From the NCBI GenBank assembly GCA_028571685.1, contig CM053158.1:61286001-61350000 (forward strand): a stretch of 64,000 bases of DNA, in the 5' to 3' direction. Shown here piece by piece: positions 12,577 to 23,544 of the stretch. How positions within the stretch are numbered: the stretch's first letter is position 1; each line of letters opens with the position of its first letter. The position numbers were made by a program, and so were the translations under genes. Below the pieces are notes generated by a model. The model did no database searches. It was given only the letters and a program-made list of their open reading frames with translations, and was not told the DNA's origin. The stretch is from Heterohyrax brucei (lineage: Eukaryota; Chordata; Mammalia; Hyracoidea; Procaviidae).

Positions 12577-12780
12577 GACAGAGCTCTGGTGGCAAACGGT
12601 TTAAGCACCTGGCTACTAACTGAAAAGTCAGCAGTTCAAACCCAGAAGGTGATTCACAGGAGAAAGATATGAAAGCCTGCTTCCATAAAGATCACAGCCT
12701 ATGGGGCAGTCCTACTTTGTCCCACAGGGTTACTAAAAATGTGAAGTGACTCAGTGGCAATGGGTCTGATTTTGGTTTTG
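12577..12780 (+). mobile_element. AfroSINE, long subtype
   Basis: Head 'gagctctggtggcaaacggt', 'cagcagttcaaaccc', the long middle with 'gcctgcttccataaagatc', and a tail 'gtgactcagtggcaatggg' running into TG-rich sequence. It sits at the 5' edge of the minus-strand L1 relic. Confidence 0.87.
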
Positions 12781-12799
12781 TGTGCCAGGGCTCTGGTTA

Positions 12800-13545
12800 A
12801 GTACTACACGTAATCTGATAAACAACTACCAATGCTTTCTCTGTCAACTGGGAGACTGGGACTGGGTCAGCTGATCCTGTGAGCTTGGCAAGGCCCAGCT
12901 ACATTGCTGGTCTGCAGTGTCTAAGTAAACAGTGTATCCTGCAGGCAGAGAGACTGTGCTTGGGCAGCAACATTTAGAGAAACCAGTAGTGGGGAGTGAC
13001 TGAGGGTGCCAATGCCACACTCTCCTCTCTGAGCTACGCCACAGATTCTGCTGACTCACTGTAACAAAGGCAGCTCAGGTGGGAGGCATCCCACCTGATG
13101 GCATCTTGGTCAGCTAAGAGGCTGAATCAGCCTTGTCTGAGGGCTCAGCTGATGCTGATTCTCATGCTAATCAACAGTGCGTAACCGGATAGCACTCTTC
13201 ACAGGAGGAAAGCTGTTTTTAAGACAATCATACTTACAGAAAGTAGTGGTGGCTAGTGGCCAAGTATGGCAGGGTACTAAACCTCTATTCTTTAAGCTAT
13301 GCCATAGTGTCTGCTGACTGCCCACAAGACAGCACCTTTGTCAGCCAGGAGGCAGGGCCTGCCATCATTAAGGGTGTGATTGCTATCAGCTGCAGTTGGG
13401 TAATACCTCTTTCGGGAAAAACGCAGCTTTTAAGGTAGCCCTTTGCACTCGAGAGACGCCTCTCAGGCACCACAGTGTTCCAAGCGATAACTACAGAGAG
13501 GCATCTCAGGCAACTGAGTAGCTACAATTGTTTTTACCTGGGACA
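12800..13545 (+). mobile_element. L1 5' UTR-like fragment with tandem monomers
   Basis: Two related blocks follow one another: about 12990-13220 and 13243-13440. Both run 'agtgg..agtg.c', a stretch with 'gctatgcca(t/c)ag', 'tctgctgact', 'gtcag', 'gctcagctg/ctatcagctg' and an ending 'gct.tttaag'. A third relative lies at 21600-21835 just upstream of an L1 ORF1 remnant. I infer that these are 5' UTR monomers of the local L1 lineage, here detached from any ORF. Confidence 0.55.
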
Positions 13546-14402
13546 CTCTTAACAAATACAAAGTAATTACCAAATGAAATAAAAAAACCAAAATTCCTAA
13601 AAAACATCCACAGTAGCATACTTTACTTACAAAGGACCGCCACTTGTTTGACCACTTCGGATAATGTAGGAATGATTACCATAAAAAAGATTTTATGAGG
13701 TGGTGTGGAAGTCAATGCTGAGAAACCTAGTATTATAATAAATTACATAAAATACATGACTGCTGTGGATGGAGATCAATATGCCTCAATATATTGTTTT
13801 CTGCAAAACTTTTTAGCTGCCTTTGTGCAGGAGGCTTTCTAGCAAGAGTGGAGCTTTGGAACACTTTGGAACACTTGCACCGGCAAGCCACTTGTAGCCT
13901 GAGGCCCAGGCCATGTGGCCACAAGAAGCAGAAGCTGAAAAGACAAAAAGCCTGAGAAGATGAGCTGCCTCAGACTCAAAGGGTACAGCCATGACCTCAG
14001 GGGTTTGAAAGGGTGGTGCCAGGGCTTTCTGTGTTTGTAAGGGCAGAATTGCCACTCAGTTGGGCTTAGGGTGCAACAAAAGCTGAGGGAGCAGAGTTGC
14101 TGTCCTAGTGAGCCTTCCTGGGCAGAGTAGTAGTGCAGGGTGAGGGGTCTCCATTCAGAATCCAGAGAGTGTGGCCAATACCTAGAATCTGGAGGATTGG
14201 ACCATTGTGTAGAATGTCTGAGAAATGTAAGAGGATTTTTAAAGCTTTGAGGACTAATATTATGTGTTTTTCATTGTGATATGTGCCCTGACAAACCGAG
14301 GATGCACCTCAGGGATTCTTTCATAAAATACCACACAAAAAACAATTCCAGAGCATATTTCAAAGACTTTGTTTTGCAAGATGTAGACATATATAAAATG
14401 TT
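13546..14402. other. Unassigned sequence, possibly an old LTR relic
   Basis: The part at 13800-14200 is GC-richer and reads like an old endogenous-retrovirus LTR or internal piece on the minus strand, but I cannot assign a family. There is no gene evidence. The 17 bp at 14403-14419 form the left target duplication of the L1 that follows. Confidence 0.3.
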
Positions 14403-15457
14403 AAAATATATCATTTGTAGACCTCGTAGGGGACAGAGCCAAGATGGCAGACTAAACACATCTCCCTAAATCCCTCTGGAAACAAAAACCTGAACTGATA
14501 ACTAAACAGACCCTTCTGGACACCTAGTGAGCCCTAGGACGTGGCATAGGGCTATTAATTTGGACTCCATACCACTGAATGCAAAACCTCCTCTCTTTTG
14601 CTGACCCCACACTTTGCGAGGGTGCACTTCCATGGGATGAAGGTAACTCACCATTTTAATTTTTTTTTTGTCTGTCTTGGTTGGCAGGCAAAGCTCAGAC
14701 TTGACTGGCCACTGGTCTCAGACACACTGCTGGTGGGATCAGCAGACAAAACTGCTATATTTTGAAACCCTGAACTCTGTGCACATTAGCACATTTGGCC
14801 TCTCTTTCTGCCTCCGATATGCGTTGGCCGGTGCGAGACGCTGGCAACCTTGTGTGGGACACCATCTTCGTACATTGGCAGGTGAATACACCCATACAGA
14901 AGCCCCAGCTGGTCTTGGTTCTCAGGCTGGGAGGCAGTGCCTGCCAGGGGAGTGTTTTTCCAGTAGAGAAGTGGTGTTCTGAACACTGTCACCTGTGGCT
15001 AGGGCCCGGCAGTGTAGGCTGTAGACTCTGCATCTTGGTACCTTTTGCCTGTCTTTCCACCTCCACCACGGAGTGGCCTGGTCCCAGCTAGGTAACAAGC
15101 TTGTGTGGGACATCATCTTCTTCCATTGGGAGGCAGAGACACCCAGGCAGAAGCCTGAGCTGGACCTAATTCCTGGGCTGAGAGGCAGAGTCTGCCCAGA
15201 GGAGAGTGCTTTCAGGCAGAAAAGCAGTATTCTACAAAGTTGACTACAGCTGGGGTCCAATGGCAGAGCTAGTTTATAACATCTGTAGTTCAGTATAGAG
15301 GTGCTGACTTTCCCAGCTGGGACAACGGAACTATACACCTGAAAACCTGACTGACTTTGGAAGTTGTCAGATATCTTTTACCTCTCATTTTAAGAAGGCC
15401 TACACAAACAACTGTGGTCCATCCTCACAGCATCTCTTCCAGCCTCTACTGACTTGT

Positions 15458-16384
15458 ATGATGCCCCCAAATCAACAAACTCTGGAGAAAACCATAAACA
15501 AGAAATCACCCAAGGCTTCAGAAGGCGCCCAAAAGAAAGCACCTCAGAACCGCCAAGACAAAGAAGCTTTTCTGAAATTATGGGAATGGAAATACAAAAG
15601 GGCTATATACAGAACCCTTGCAGACTTTATACAAAATGCAGCAAAGCAAAATGGAGAATTAAGCAAGCTGTTTGATCTGATGGAACACCAGTACTCTGAA
15701 ATCCAACAAATCAAGAACAAAATCAAAGACACAGAAACTTCAGTTGAAAGCCAAGAAAACAGAATGCAACAAATAGAAAACAGACTTTCTCACTTGGAAG
15801 ACAGAGCTACTAACTCGAGCACCTATGAGGAGAAATCACAGAAAAGAAACAAGAAAAATGAAGAAGCATGTAAGACTCAATTAAGAGGAACAATATACAA
15901 TTAACTGGAGTTCCTGAACAGGGAAACACACCTGAGAACACAGAAAGTATTGTGACTGAGCTGTGGACAGAAAACTTCACAGAAATTACGAAAGACGACA
16001 ATATAGACATCCAAGACGCATACTGAATGCCACTCAATACAGATCTCAAGACATGTTATAATCAAGCTTAACAAAATGAAACATAAGCAGACACTCAAAA
16101 GCAGCAAGACTCAAAGCAAACATTCAGAGGGAAACCCTATAGGCTTTCCTTGGATTTTTCAGCAGAAACAGCCAGAATGGAGACAGTGGCATGACACATT
16201 CAAAGCCTTGAAGGAGAACAACTTCCAACCAAGAATTATGTATGCTGCAAAACTATCTTTCAAATACAAAAATGAAATTAAGACACCTACAGATAAATAG
16301 AAACTGAGAGGCTCTGTAAAAACCAAACCAAGGTTACAAGAAATGCTGAAAGAATCTCTTGGCTTAGAAGAACAAAATTATTAA
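15458..16384 (+). pseudogene. L1 element A ORF1 (RNA-binding chaperone), broken
   Basis: ORF1p is the trimeric RNA-binding protein of L1. The open part 15458-15904 starts at MMPPNQ and shows the coiled-coil region ('QIKNKIKDTETSVESQENRM', 'QQIENRLSHLEDRA'). It is then interrupted, and the RRM and C-terminal domains continue in other frames: 'LSLDFSAETARMETVA' around 16145, 'WHDTFKALKENNFQPR' at 16189-16236 and 'RLQEMLKESLGLEEQ' ending near 16384. Several frameshifts and an internal shortening of the RRM make it non-functional. Confidence 0.85.
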
Positions 16385-16814
16385 TCTTATACTTTAGAAC
16401 CAAATACAGGACACATCACCCAGAATCCTAGTCACTTAAAGAAAGCTTCGAACTCAATCAAGGCTAAAATAGTGAAAGAAATAACCCAGTGATCATATCA
16501 TGAAAACTATGATGTCATCATATTAAAAACAGGGATCTACTATAGTCGTTACACTCCTACCAGATGGAGAGGAAGTTGATAAGTATGGTAGTTATTGAAA
16601 CTGGATGTACACACAGCTCATTAAGGGGGATCATAGGGGCAGCCATGAAGCACAATAAAGACGCAACATATCAAATCAATAAACATAATACAGGAGTCTC
16701 AATAATCACAAAATCAACCCTGAAAAAGGTGAAAAATCAACTCACAAAGAAGAATATCCCAGAACAGTTTAATAAGAACAACAGAGAAAACATCAACACA
16801 GAAACACACATATC

Positions 16815-19800
16815 ATAATGGCAACACTAAACACACACTTATCAATGATCATACTGAATTCCAACAGACTGAACGCTCCAGTAAAGAGATATCGAGTGGC
16901 ATCTTGGATCAAAAGACTCAAACCATCTATATGTTGCCTATAAGCAACTCACCTTAGGCTTAAAGATATGAACAAACTGAAAATTAAAGGACAGAAGAAT
17001 ACATACCAAGCTAACAATACACAAAGAAGAGCAGGTGTGACAATTCTATTCTCAGATAAACTCAAAAATCAGATACACAACTCCACAATAATACTGTGAG
17101 ACTTCAACACTCCACTTTCAATATTGGACAGACCGTCTAGAAAAAAGCTCAGTAAAGACACAGAAGACCTTATTGTCACAATTAACCCACTAAACCTCAT
17201 CGACATACACGGAACCTTCTATCCATTAGGAGACAACTACCCCTTCTTCTCCAGTGCACATGGAACATTCTCCAGAATACACAATGTGTTAGGACATAAA
17301 GCAACTCTCAACAAAATCCATACCACCCAATTAATGCAAAGCATCTTCTCAGATCATAAAGCCATAAAATTCAAAATCAATAGCAGAAAAAACACAAAGA
17401 GAAAGTGGAACTCATGGAAACTGAACAACATCTTGCTCAACAAACCATGGGTTATAAAAGAAATCAAGGATGAAACAAAGAAATTGATGGATTCCAGTGA
17501 GAATGAAAACACTTTCTACCAGAACCTATGCGACACAGCCAAGGCAGTGCAAAGAGGTTTATCTCCATAAATGCACACAGCTGAAAGGAAGAAAGAAATC
17601 AAATCAAAGAACTAATCCTACAGCTTTAAGAAGTAGAGAGAGAACAACAGGGGAACCCCTCAGGCACCAGAAGAAAACAAATCATAAAAATCAAAGCAGA
17701 ACTAAACAAATTAGAGAATAGAAGTACAACTGAAAAAATTCAAAAGACCAAAAGCTGGTGTTTTGAAAAGATCAACAAAACTGACAAACCACTGGCTAAA
17801 CTTACTAAAAAACAGCAAAAAAGCCAAAAGCCAAGTGCCATAGACAGGAAAGGAAACAAATAACTCAAATAAGGAGTGAGAGTGGAGTTGTCATAACAGA
17901 TCCAACAGAAATCAAAAATATTATCACAGCACACTGTGAAAGAGTATACTCTTATGAAATGTGAAAACGTAGAGGAAATGGACAAATTCCTTGATTCATA
18001 TTACCTACCAAAACTATCACAAGGTGAAACAGAACAACTTAATGAACACATCACAAAGAAAGAGACTGAAAAAGTCATCCAAAAACTACCAATGAAAAAA
18101 GCCCTGGGCCCAGATGGCTTCACCATAGAATTCTACCAAGCTTTTAGAGAAGAATTATCTCCAATACTACTGAGACTATTTCACAGCATAGAAGGGATGG
18201 AATACTCCCAAATTCATTCTATGATGCCAGCATAACCCTGGTACCAAACCAAGGGAAAGACCCGACCAAAAGGGAGAACTACTGACGGATGCCACTCATG
18301 AATCTAGATGCAAAAATCTTCAACAAAATTCTTGCCAACAGAATACAACAACATATCCAAAAAATAATCCATCATGACCAAGTTGGATTCATACCAGGCA
18401 TGCAAGGCTGGTTCAACATCAGAAGAACAATTACTGTGATCAACCACATAAATAACACAACAGACAAGAATCACCTGATTTTGTCTATTGATCCAGAAAA
18501 GGCATTTGATAAAGTCCAACACATATTCATGCTAAAAACCCTCAGCAAAATAGGAATAGATGGCAAATTCCTCAGTGCAATAAAGGCCATTTATACAAAG
18601 TCAACTGCCTACATCATATTGAATGGAGAGATACTGAAACAGTTGCTCCTGAGAACAGGAAGTAGACAAGGGTGTCCACTCTCACTTCTCCTATTCAACA
18701 CTGTACTAGAAGTTCTAGCCAGAGCAATTAAACAAGACCAAGAAATAAAGGGCATCTAAATCAGCAAAGAAGTCAAAATCTCCCATTTGCAGATGATATG
18801 ATTGTATATACAGAGAATCCTTAAGTAAGCTACTCACACTGATAGAAGAGTTCAACAAAGTCTCACGATACAAGATAAACTTAAGTAAATCAGTATGATT
18901 CCTTTATACCAACAACAAAATTATCAATGAAGAAATTACCGAATCAATACCGTTTACTATAGGCCCTAAGAAGATAAAGCACCTAGGAATAAATCTAACC
19001 AGAGAAATAACACACCTTTACAAAAAGAACTACAAGTACTTACTACAAGAAACTAAGAGAGACTACACAAATGGAGAAACCTACCCAGCTCATGGATAGG
19101 AAGACTTAACACTGTGAAAATGTCTATTTTACCCAAAGCAATCTACTTATATAATGCCATCCCAACACAAATTCCAGTAGCATTTTTCTAACAAGATGGA
19201 GAAACAAATTATCAACTTTGTTTGGAAAGGGAAGCAGTCTTGGATAACTAAAGTGCTAGTAAAGAAGAAGAACACACTGGGAGGTCTCTCACTACCCAAC
19301 TTTACAACCTATTACACTGCCACAGTGGTCAAAACAGCCTGGTACTCGTACAAGAACAGACAGATGGATCAGTGGAACAGAATTGAGATCCCCAAGATGA
19401 CACCATCTTCCTATGAACAGTTGATATTTGACAAATGCCCTAAGACATTAAACTGGGGTAAAAACCATCTCTTCAACAAATAGTGCTGGCAACACTGGAT
19501 ATCCATACGCAAAAAACTGAAACAAAACCCATATCTTACACCTTATACAAAAACCAACTCCAACTGGGTAAAAGACCTAAATGTCAAATCTAAAACGATT
19601 AACCTCATCCAAGAAAAAGCAGGAACAACGGAGGTTTTACACAATGTAGACAGACTTCAAAATCTGACAAACAAACCACAAACGACAGACAAGAAAATAG
19701 ATAAATAAGAACTATTAAGAATCAAACACTTCTGCTTATCCAAAGACTTTATTAATAGAATTAAAAGACCACCTACAGAATGGGAAAACAGATTTGGCAA

Positions 19801-20470
19801 CTATATGTCAGACTGAGCCCGATCTCCATAATCTATAAGGTATTACAAATATCAGTAAGAAAAAGATAAATCATCCAATTAATCAATGGGAAAAGGAGAT
19901 GGACAGATACTTCTCTAAGGAAGAGATCCAGGAAGCCAAAAAGCACATGTGGATATTCTATTAAAGAAACTGAAATCAAAATGACAATGGGATATCATCT
20001 CACCCCAACGAGGTTTGCTATGATCCTAAAATTACAAACCAATAAATGCTGCAGAGGCTGTGGAGAAATCAGAACCCTCCTACACTGTTGGTGGGATTGC
20101 AAAATGGTGCAATCTCTTTGGAAAGCAATCTGGTGCTTCCTTAAAAAGCTGGATATAGATATACCATTTGACCGCATAATTTCACTGCTTGGAATATGTC
20201 CTACAGAATCCAAGCCATTCACACCAACTGATACATGCACATAAATGTTTATCACAGCACACTGCGTAACAGTAAAAAGATGGAATCAACCCAGATGCCC
20301 AACAACAGAGGAATGGGTAGGTAAACTATGGTATATATACTCAATGGAACACTATGCCATGATAAAGAACAACGATGATTTTAGGAAACATCTTATAACT
20401 TGGTTTCAATTGGAGGACATTATGTTGAGTGAAAATAGAGTGAAGAAAGGCAAATATTGTATGAGACCCC
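16815..20470 (+). pseudogene. L1 element A ORF2 (endonuclease and reverse transcriptase), broken
   Basis: ORF2p nicks target DNA and reverse-transcribes the L1 RNA. The endonuclease region begins near 16818 ('LNAPVKRYRVASWIKR'). The next open piece is 17124-17570 (containing 'FSDHKAIKFKI'). The RT finger/palm is 18289-18759, with '[20 protein letters not shown]', '[16 protein letters not shown]' and '[20 protein letters not shown]'. The catalytic FADD strand falls after a stop and a frame change near 18760-18800, so it is not joined to the upstream RT. C-terminal parts are at 19196-19483 and 19981-20244, the latter with a zinc-finger-like 'CCRGCGEIRTLLHCWWDC'. Confidence 0.88.
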
Positions 20471-20479
20471 TACGATAAG

Positions 20480-21467
20480 AACTTAAAAACAGACTCATGG
20501 ATAGAAAAAAGACTCTCTGACAGCTACAAGAGTTGGGAGTGAGGGAAGGCAAAGCGGGGAGGGTTTAGATTACACAGTTGACAGAAATTTGGTTGGGTGA
20601 AATCTGTGACAACACACAGTAGAAAGATCAATATTAACTGGACTTCAACATAACATGATTACTCCTCCCATCTTAATACAATATTACAAGGACAGAGTAG
20701 CTGGGACTGGGGGCTGAGGACTATGTTTTCAGGGGAAATTGAGGCCAATTGGCACAACTAGCATTTTTCTAAGAGGCCCACTGCACCCTACATTCATGAG
20801 TGGCATCTGGGGTCTTAAAAGCTGCCAAGCTGCCATCTGAATGTACAGCAAATGGTCCCAACTTAGCAGGAACAGATGATCACCGAGGACCAAAACGGCA
20901 TGGGGGAAAGAGAACCCAGAAGACAGAGTGACCCATGTGAGTGGGTGACTACACTGACTTGGGACCAAAGACCCAGATGGTGCCCAGCCACCATCAGTGA
21001 TAGCCGTGATAGAGCTCACAAAGCTGAGTCTCACCGGCAAGACAAGAATAAAAAGGGGTGCACCCTGAGATCTCCATTAAAGTACCACAATTGATGCTCC
21101 GGGGGCCTCTGAGATCCCCTGCAAGCATGGCCCCTGGCTCTGATGCTGCCCCTGTCCATAAATCATAATGAAGGTCAACTTTTTGGACAACAATGGATTG
21201 GATTTGGTGATGCAGAGTGACCATATTGTATGGGCACTTTATGGTTCTAGGCATCTATAAGAGGTCATCCTGTTGACCTCATACTGGAGGAAGGGGGATG
21301 GGTAGAGAGGAGAAGATAGGAGACTGTTGGGAAGATACAACATGTATGGAACAGAAAGGATGAGTGTGCTGTCACCATCCAGGGAGAGCAGTGGAAGCTG
21401 CATATAGGTCAGCATGCAAATTTATATGGGAACGTACATTTTCATTCAATCATAATTAAAAAAAGAA
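20480..21467 (+). other. L1 element A 3' UTR
   Basis: This is a ~1 kb non-coding tail. It is shared, with drift, by the relics at 4220-5045 (+), 11270-12350 (-) and 27300-28260 (+). It ends in an A-rich stretch immediately before the right target duplication. The sharing shows that all four belong to one afrotherian L1 lineage. Confidence 0.8.
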
Positions 21468-21599
21468 AAAATATTTTATTTGTATATATTTGTTTGAGTA
21501 TAAAATCATTTTAAAGTAGCTGTAAGAAACTTGCCTGATATATGCAAAATGGTCTCGAGTTGCTAGTTCGCCCAAGGGAAAATGTCCTCAAGTGCAAAT

Positions 21600-22192
21600 T
21601 AAGAGCAGCCAGGTAACATAGTGGTGAGCAACAACAGAATCTGGTCGTGCCACTTCCACCACCTCTCACTAAGCCACGTCATAGAGTCAGCTGATAGAAG
21701 CACAGAGACACCATAAGTAAGGTTGGGTCTTTGTCAAACAGGAGGCAGAGCCCGCCACCTAAGGGCCCAGCTACTTTCAGCTGCTGCTGGACAGTGCCCT
21801 TCTCAGCAAAAAAGCACCTCTAAAGCCCAACTAGCAAACACAGTGGTTTCCCAGTAGCCAACTGTGGTGGCATCCTACTCTGGACAATCAGCACAAGTAA
21901 CTCACCACCTTTATCATCCAGGTGCTGGGGCCGGCCAATCCTGATGGTCCAGCTATGGCCAGCCACCAAGCTGAGCTGCTTGACAGAGTCTATATTGCCA
22001 GAAAAGCTATACACAACTCAGGTGCACCTAAAGAATGCAACAGCAGCTGGTGACAAAATCAAGCAGTTCCTTTATTCCCTTCTTAGATCTACACCACAAC
22101 TCCTAATAGTGTAACACTGGAGAAACTCAACAGCTTCTGGATGGCACTAAGACATCAATGAATATCTAACCATTTAAAGAAGTGGACCACCA
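21600..22192 (+). promoter_or_regulatory. L1 element B 5' UTR with monomer-like block
   Basis: The block 21600-21835 parallels 13243-13440 piece by piece ('gtcaaacaggaggcagagcc' against 'gtcagccaggaggcagggcc', followed by 'ctttcagctgctgctgg' against 'ctatcagctgcagttgg'). In L1 the sense promoter lies in this region. Promoter activity is inferred from position only. Confidence 0.5.
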
Positions 22193-23069
22193 TGGCTCCC
22201 GAAAAGGACAAAATAAAGAATCAAAAAACTTTCCAGATGAAAACGTCTTTCTGAAACTATTGGAAGCAGAATACAAAATAATTGTCTACAGACTGCCCTT
22301 CTAGAGATTCAGTGAAGTACAGCAGAACAAAATGAAAAATTAAGTAAGCTATATGAATTGCCAGAACATCAGTGATCTGAAATCCAGCAAATCCATAATA
22401 AAATTACAGAATTTAGACAAGTCAATGCAAAGCCAAAGGAGCAGGATGTAGGAATTGCAATTCAGAATTAGTGAGCTTGAAGATAAGACAACTGACACCA
22501 CCATTTATGAGGAGAAATCAGATAAAACAAGAAAAATGAAGAAACTTTAAGAAGTATATTGGACTCTATCCAGAGGGAAAATCTACAAATAAATGGAGTT
22601 TCTGAACAGGAAGGGATATCAGAAAATACACAAGAATTGCTGAGGAATTGCTGACAGAAAACTTTCCCAAAATCATGAAAGAAGAGAACATATTAAATAT
22701 GGTTATGGAACACCATAAAACCTAGACCCCATAAGAAAGACACTAAGACACATTATAATCAAGCTTAATAAAATAAAACATAAGCAGAGGCTCTTAAATG
22801 GAACAAGGCTAGAAGCAAAACTAAAGTACAAAGGGAAGCTTGGTAGGCTTTCATGTGACTTCTTGGCAGAAACCATGTTGGCAAGACAACAGTGGGATGA
22901 CATACACAAATCTGTGAAGGAGAAAAACTTCCAACCACAAACTACATATCCTACAAAACTGTCTATTAAAAATGATGGTGAAATTAAGACACTTGCAGAC
23001 ACACTGATGCTTAGAGACCTTGCTAAAACCAAACCCAAACTACAAGAACTACTGAAAGAACATGTTTAG
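22193..23069 (+). pseudogene. L1 element B ORF1, broken
   Basis: A start-like 'MAPEKDKIKNQKTFQMK' lies at 22193 and stops soon after. Coiled-coil sequence follows in other frames. The C-terminal domain is open at 22863-23069: 'WDDIHKSVKEKNFQPQTTYP', 'TKLSIKNDGEIKTLADTL', 'LRDLAKTKPKLQELLKEHV'. This matches the ORF1p C-terminal domain order. Multiple stops make it non-functional. Confidence 0.83.
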
Positions 23070-23544
23070 AAAAACAGTAACATCAGTTGTGTACTTAAGG
23101 ATGCACTGCAGGACAGAGCATCCAGAGCCATATTCAGTTAGGGAAGTCACAAAGCTCAATTAAAGCTAAAATATTAACAAGTAGGAAACCAGAGATCTTA
23201 ACATGAGAATTACGACACCCTCACACTATACAGAGCAATATATTACAGTAGCTGCAACCCTTTTAGATAGAAAGGAAATTAAGAAGATATACGGAAGTTC
23301 AAGATTGGTTTAAACTTAGAACATTAAGGGGGACGAAAGCAGTAGCTGCAAAGCAAACTAACAATGCTACGTATCAAAATAAGAAACATAATTGAGGAGT
23401 CTCAATAAATACAAACACAACACTGAAAAGGATGAAAGGTAAACGCATTTAAAAAAACACACACTCACACACACCCAGAACAGAATATTACAGGGAACCA
23501 AGGAACCAAGAAAATGTCAGCCACACAAAAATAAAGTTACCAAA

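Larger units (their letters stand above)
14420..21467 (+). mobile_element. Near full-length L1, element A (broken)
   Basis: This 7.05 kb L1 has all regions in order: a 5' UTR opening with 'ggggacagagccaagatggc', ORF1, an inter-ORF spacer, ORF2 with endonuclease, reverse transcriptase and C-terminal parts, and a ~1 kb 3' UTR with an A-rich end. Imperfect target duplications flank it: 14403-14419 and 21468-21484 agree at 15 of 17 positions. Frameshifts and stops break both ORFs. It lies in a KMT2C intron in antisense to the gene. The relatively complete structure but mismatched duplications suggest moderate age. Confidence 0.9.

Noticed and set aside
13813..14055. Minus-strand 80-residue frame with a GC-rich coding look
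   Set aside because: No family motif, no splice context and no partner exon. Lies in likely LTR-type repeat sequence.
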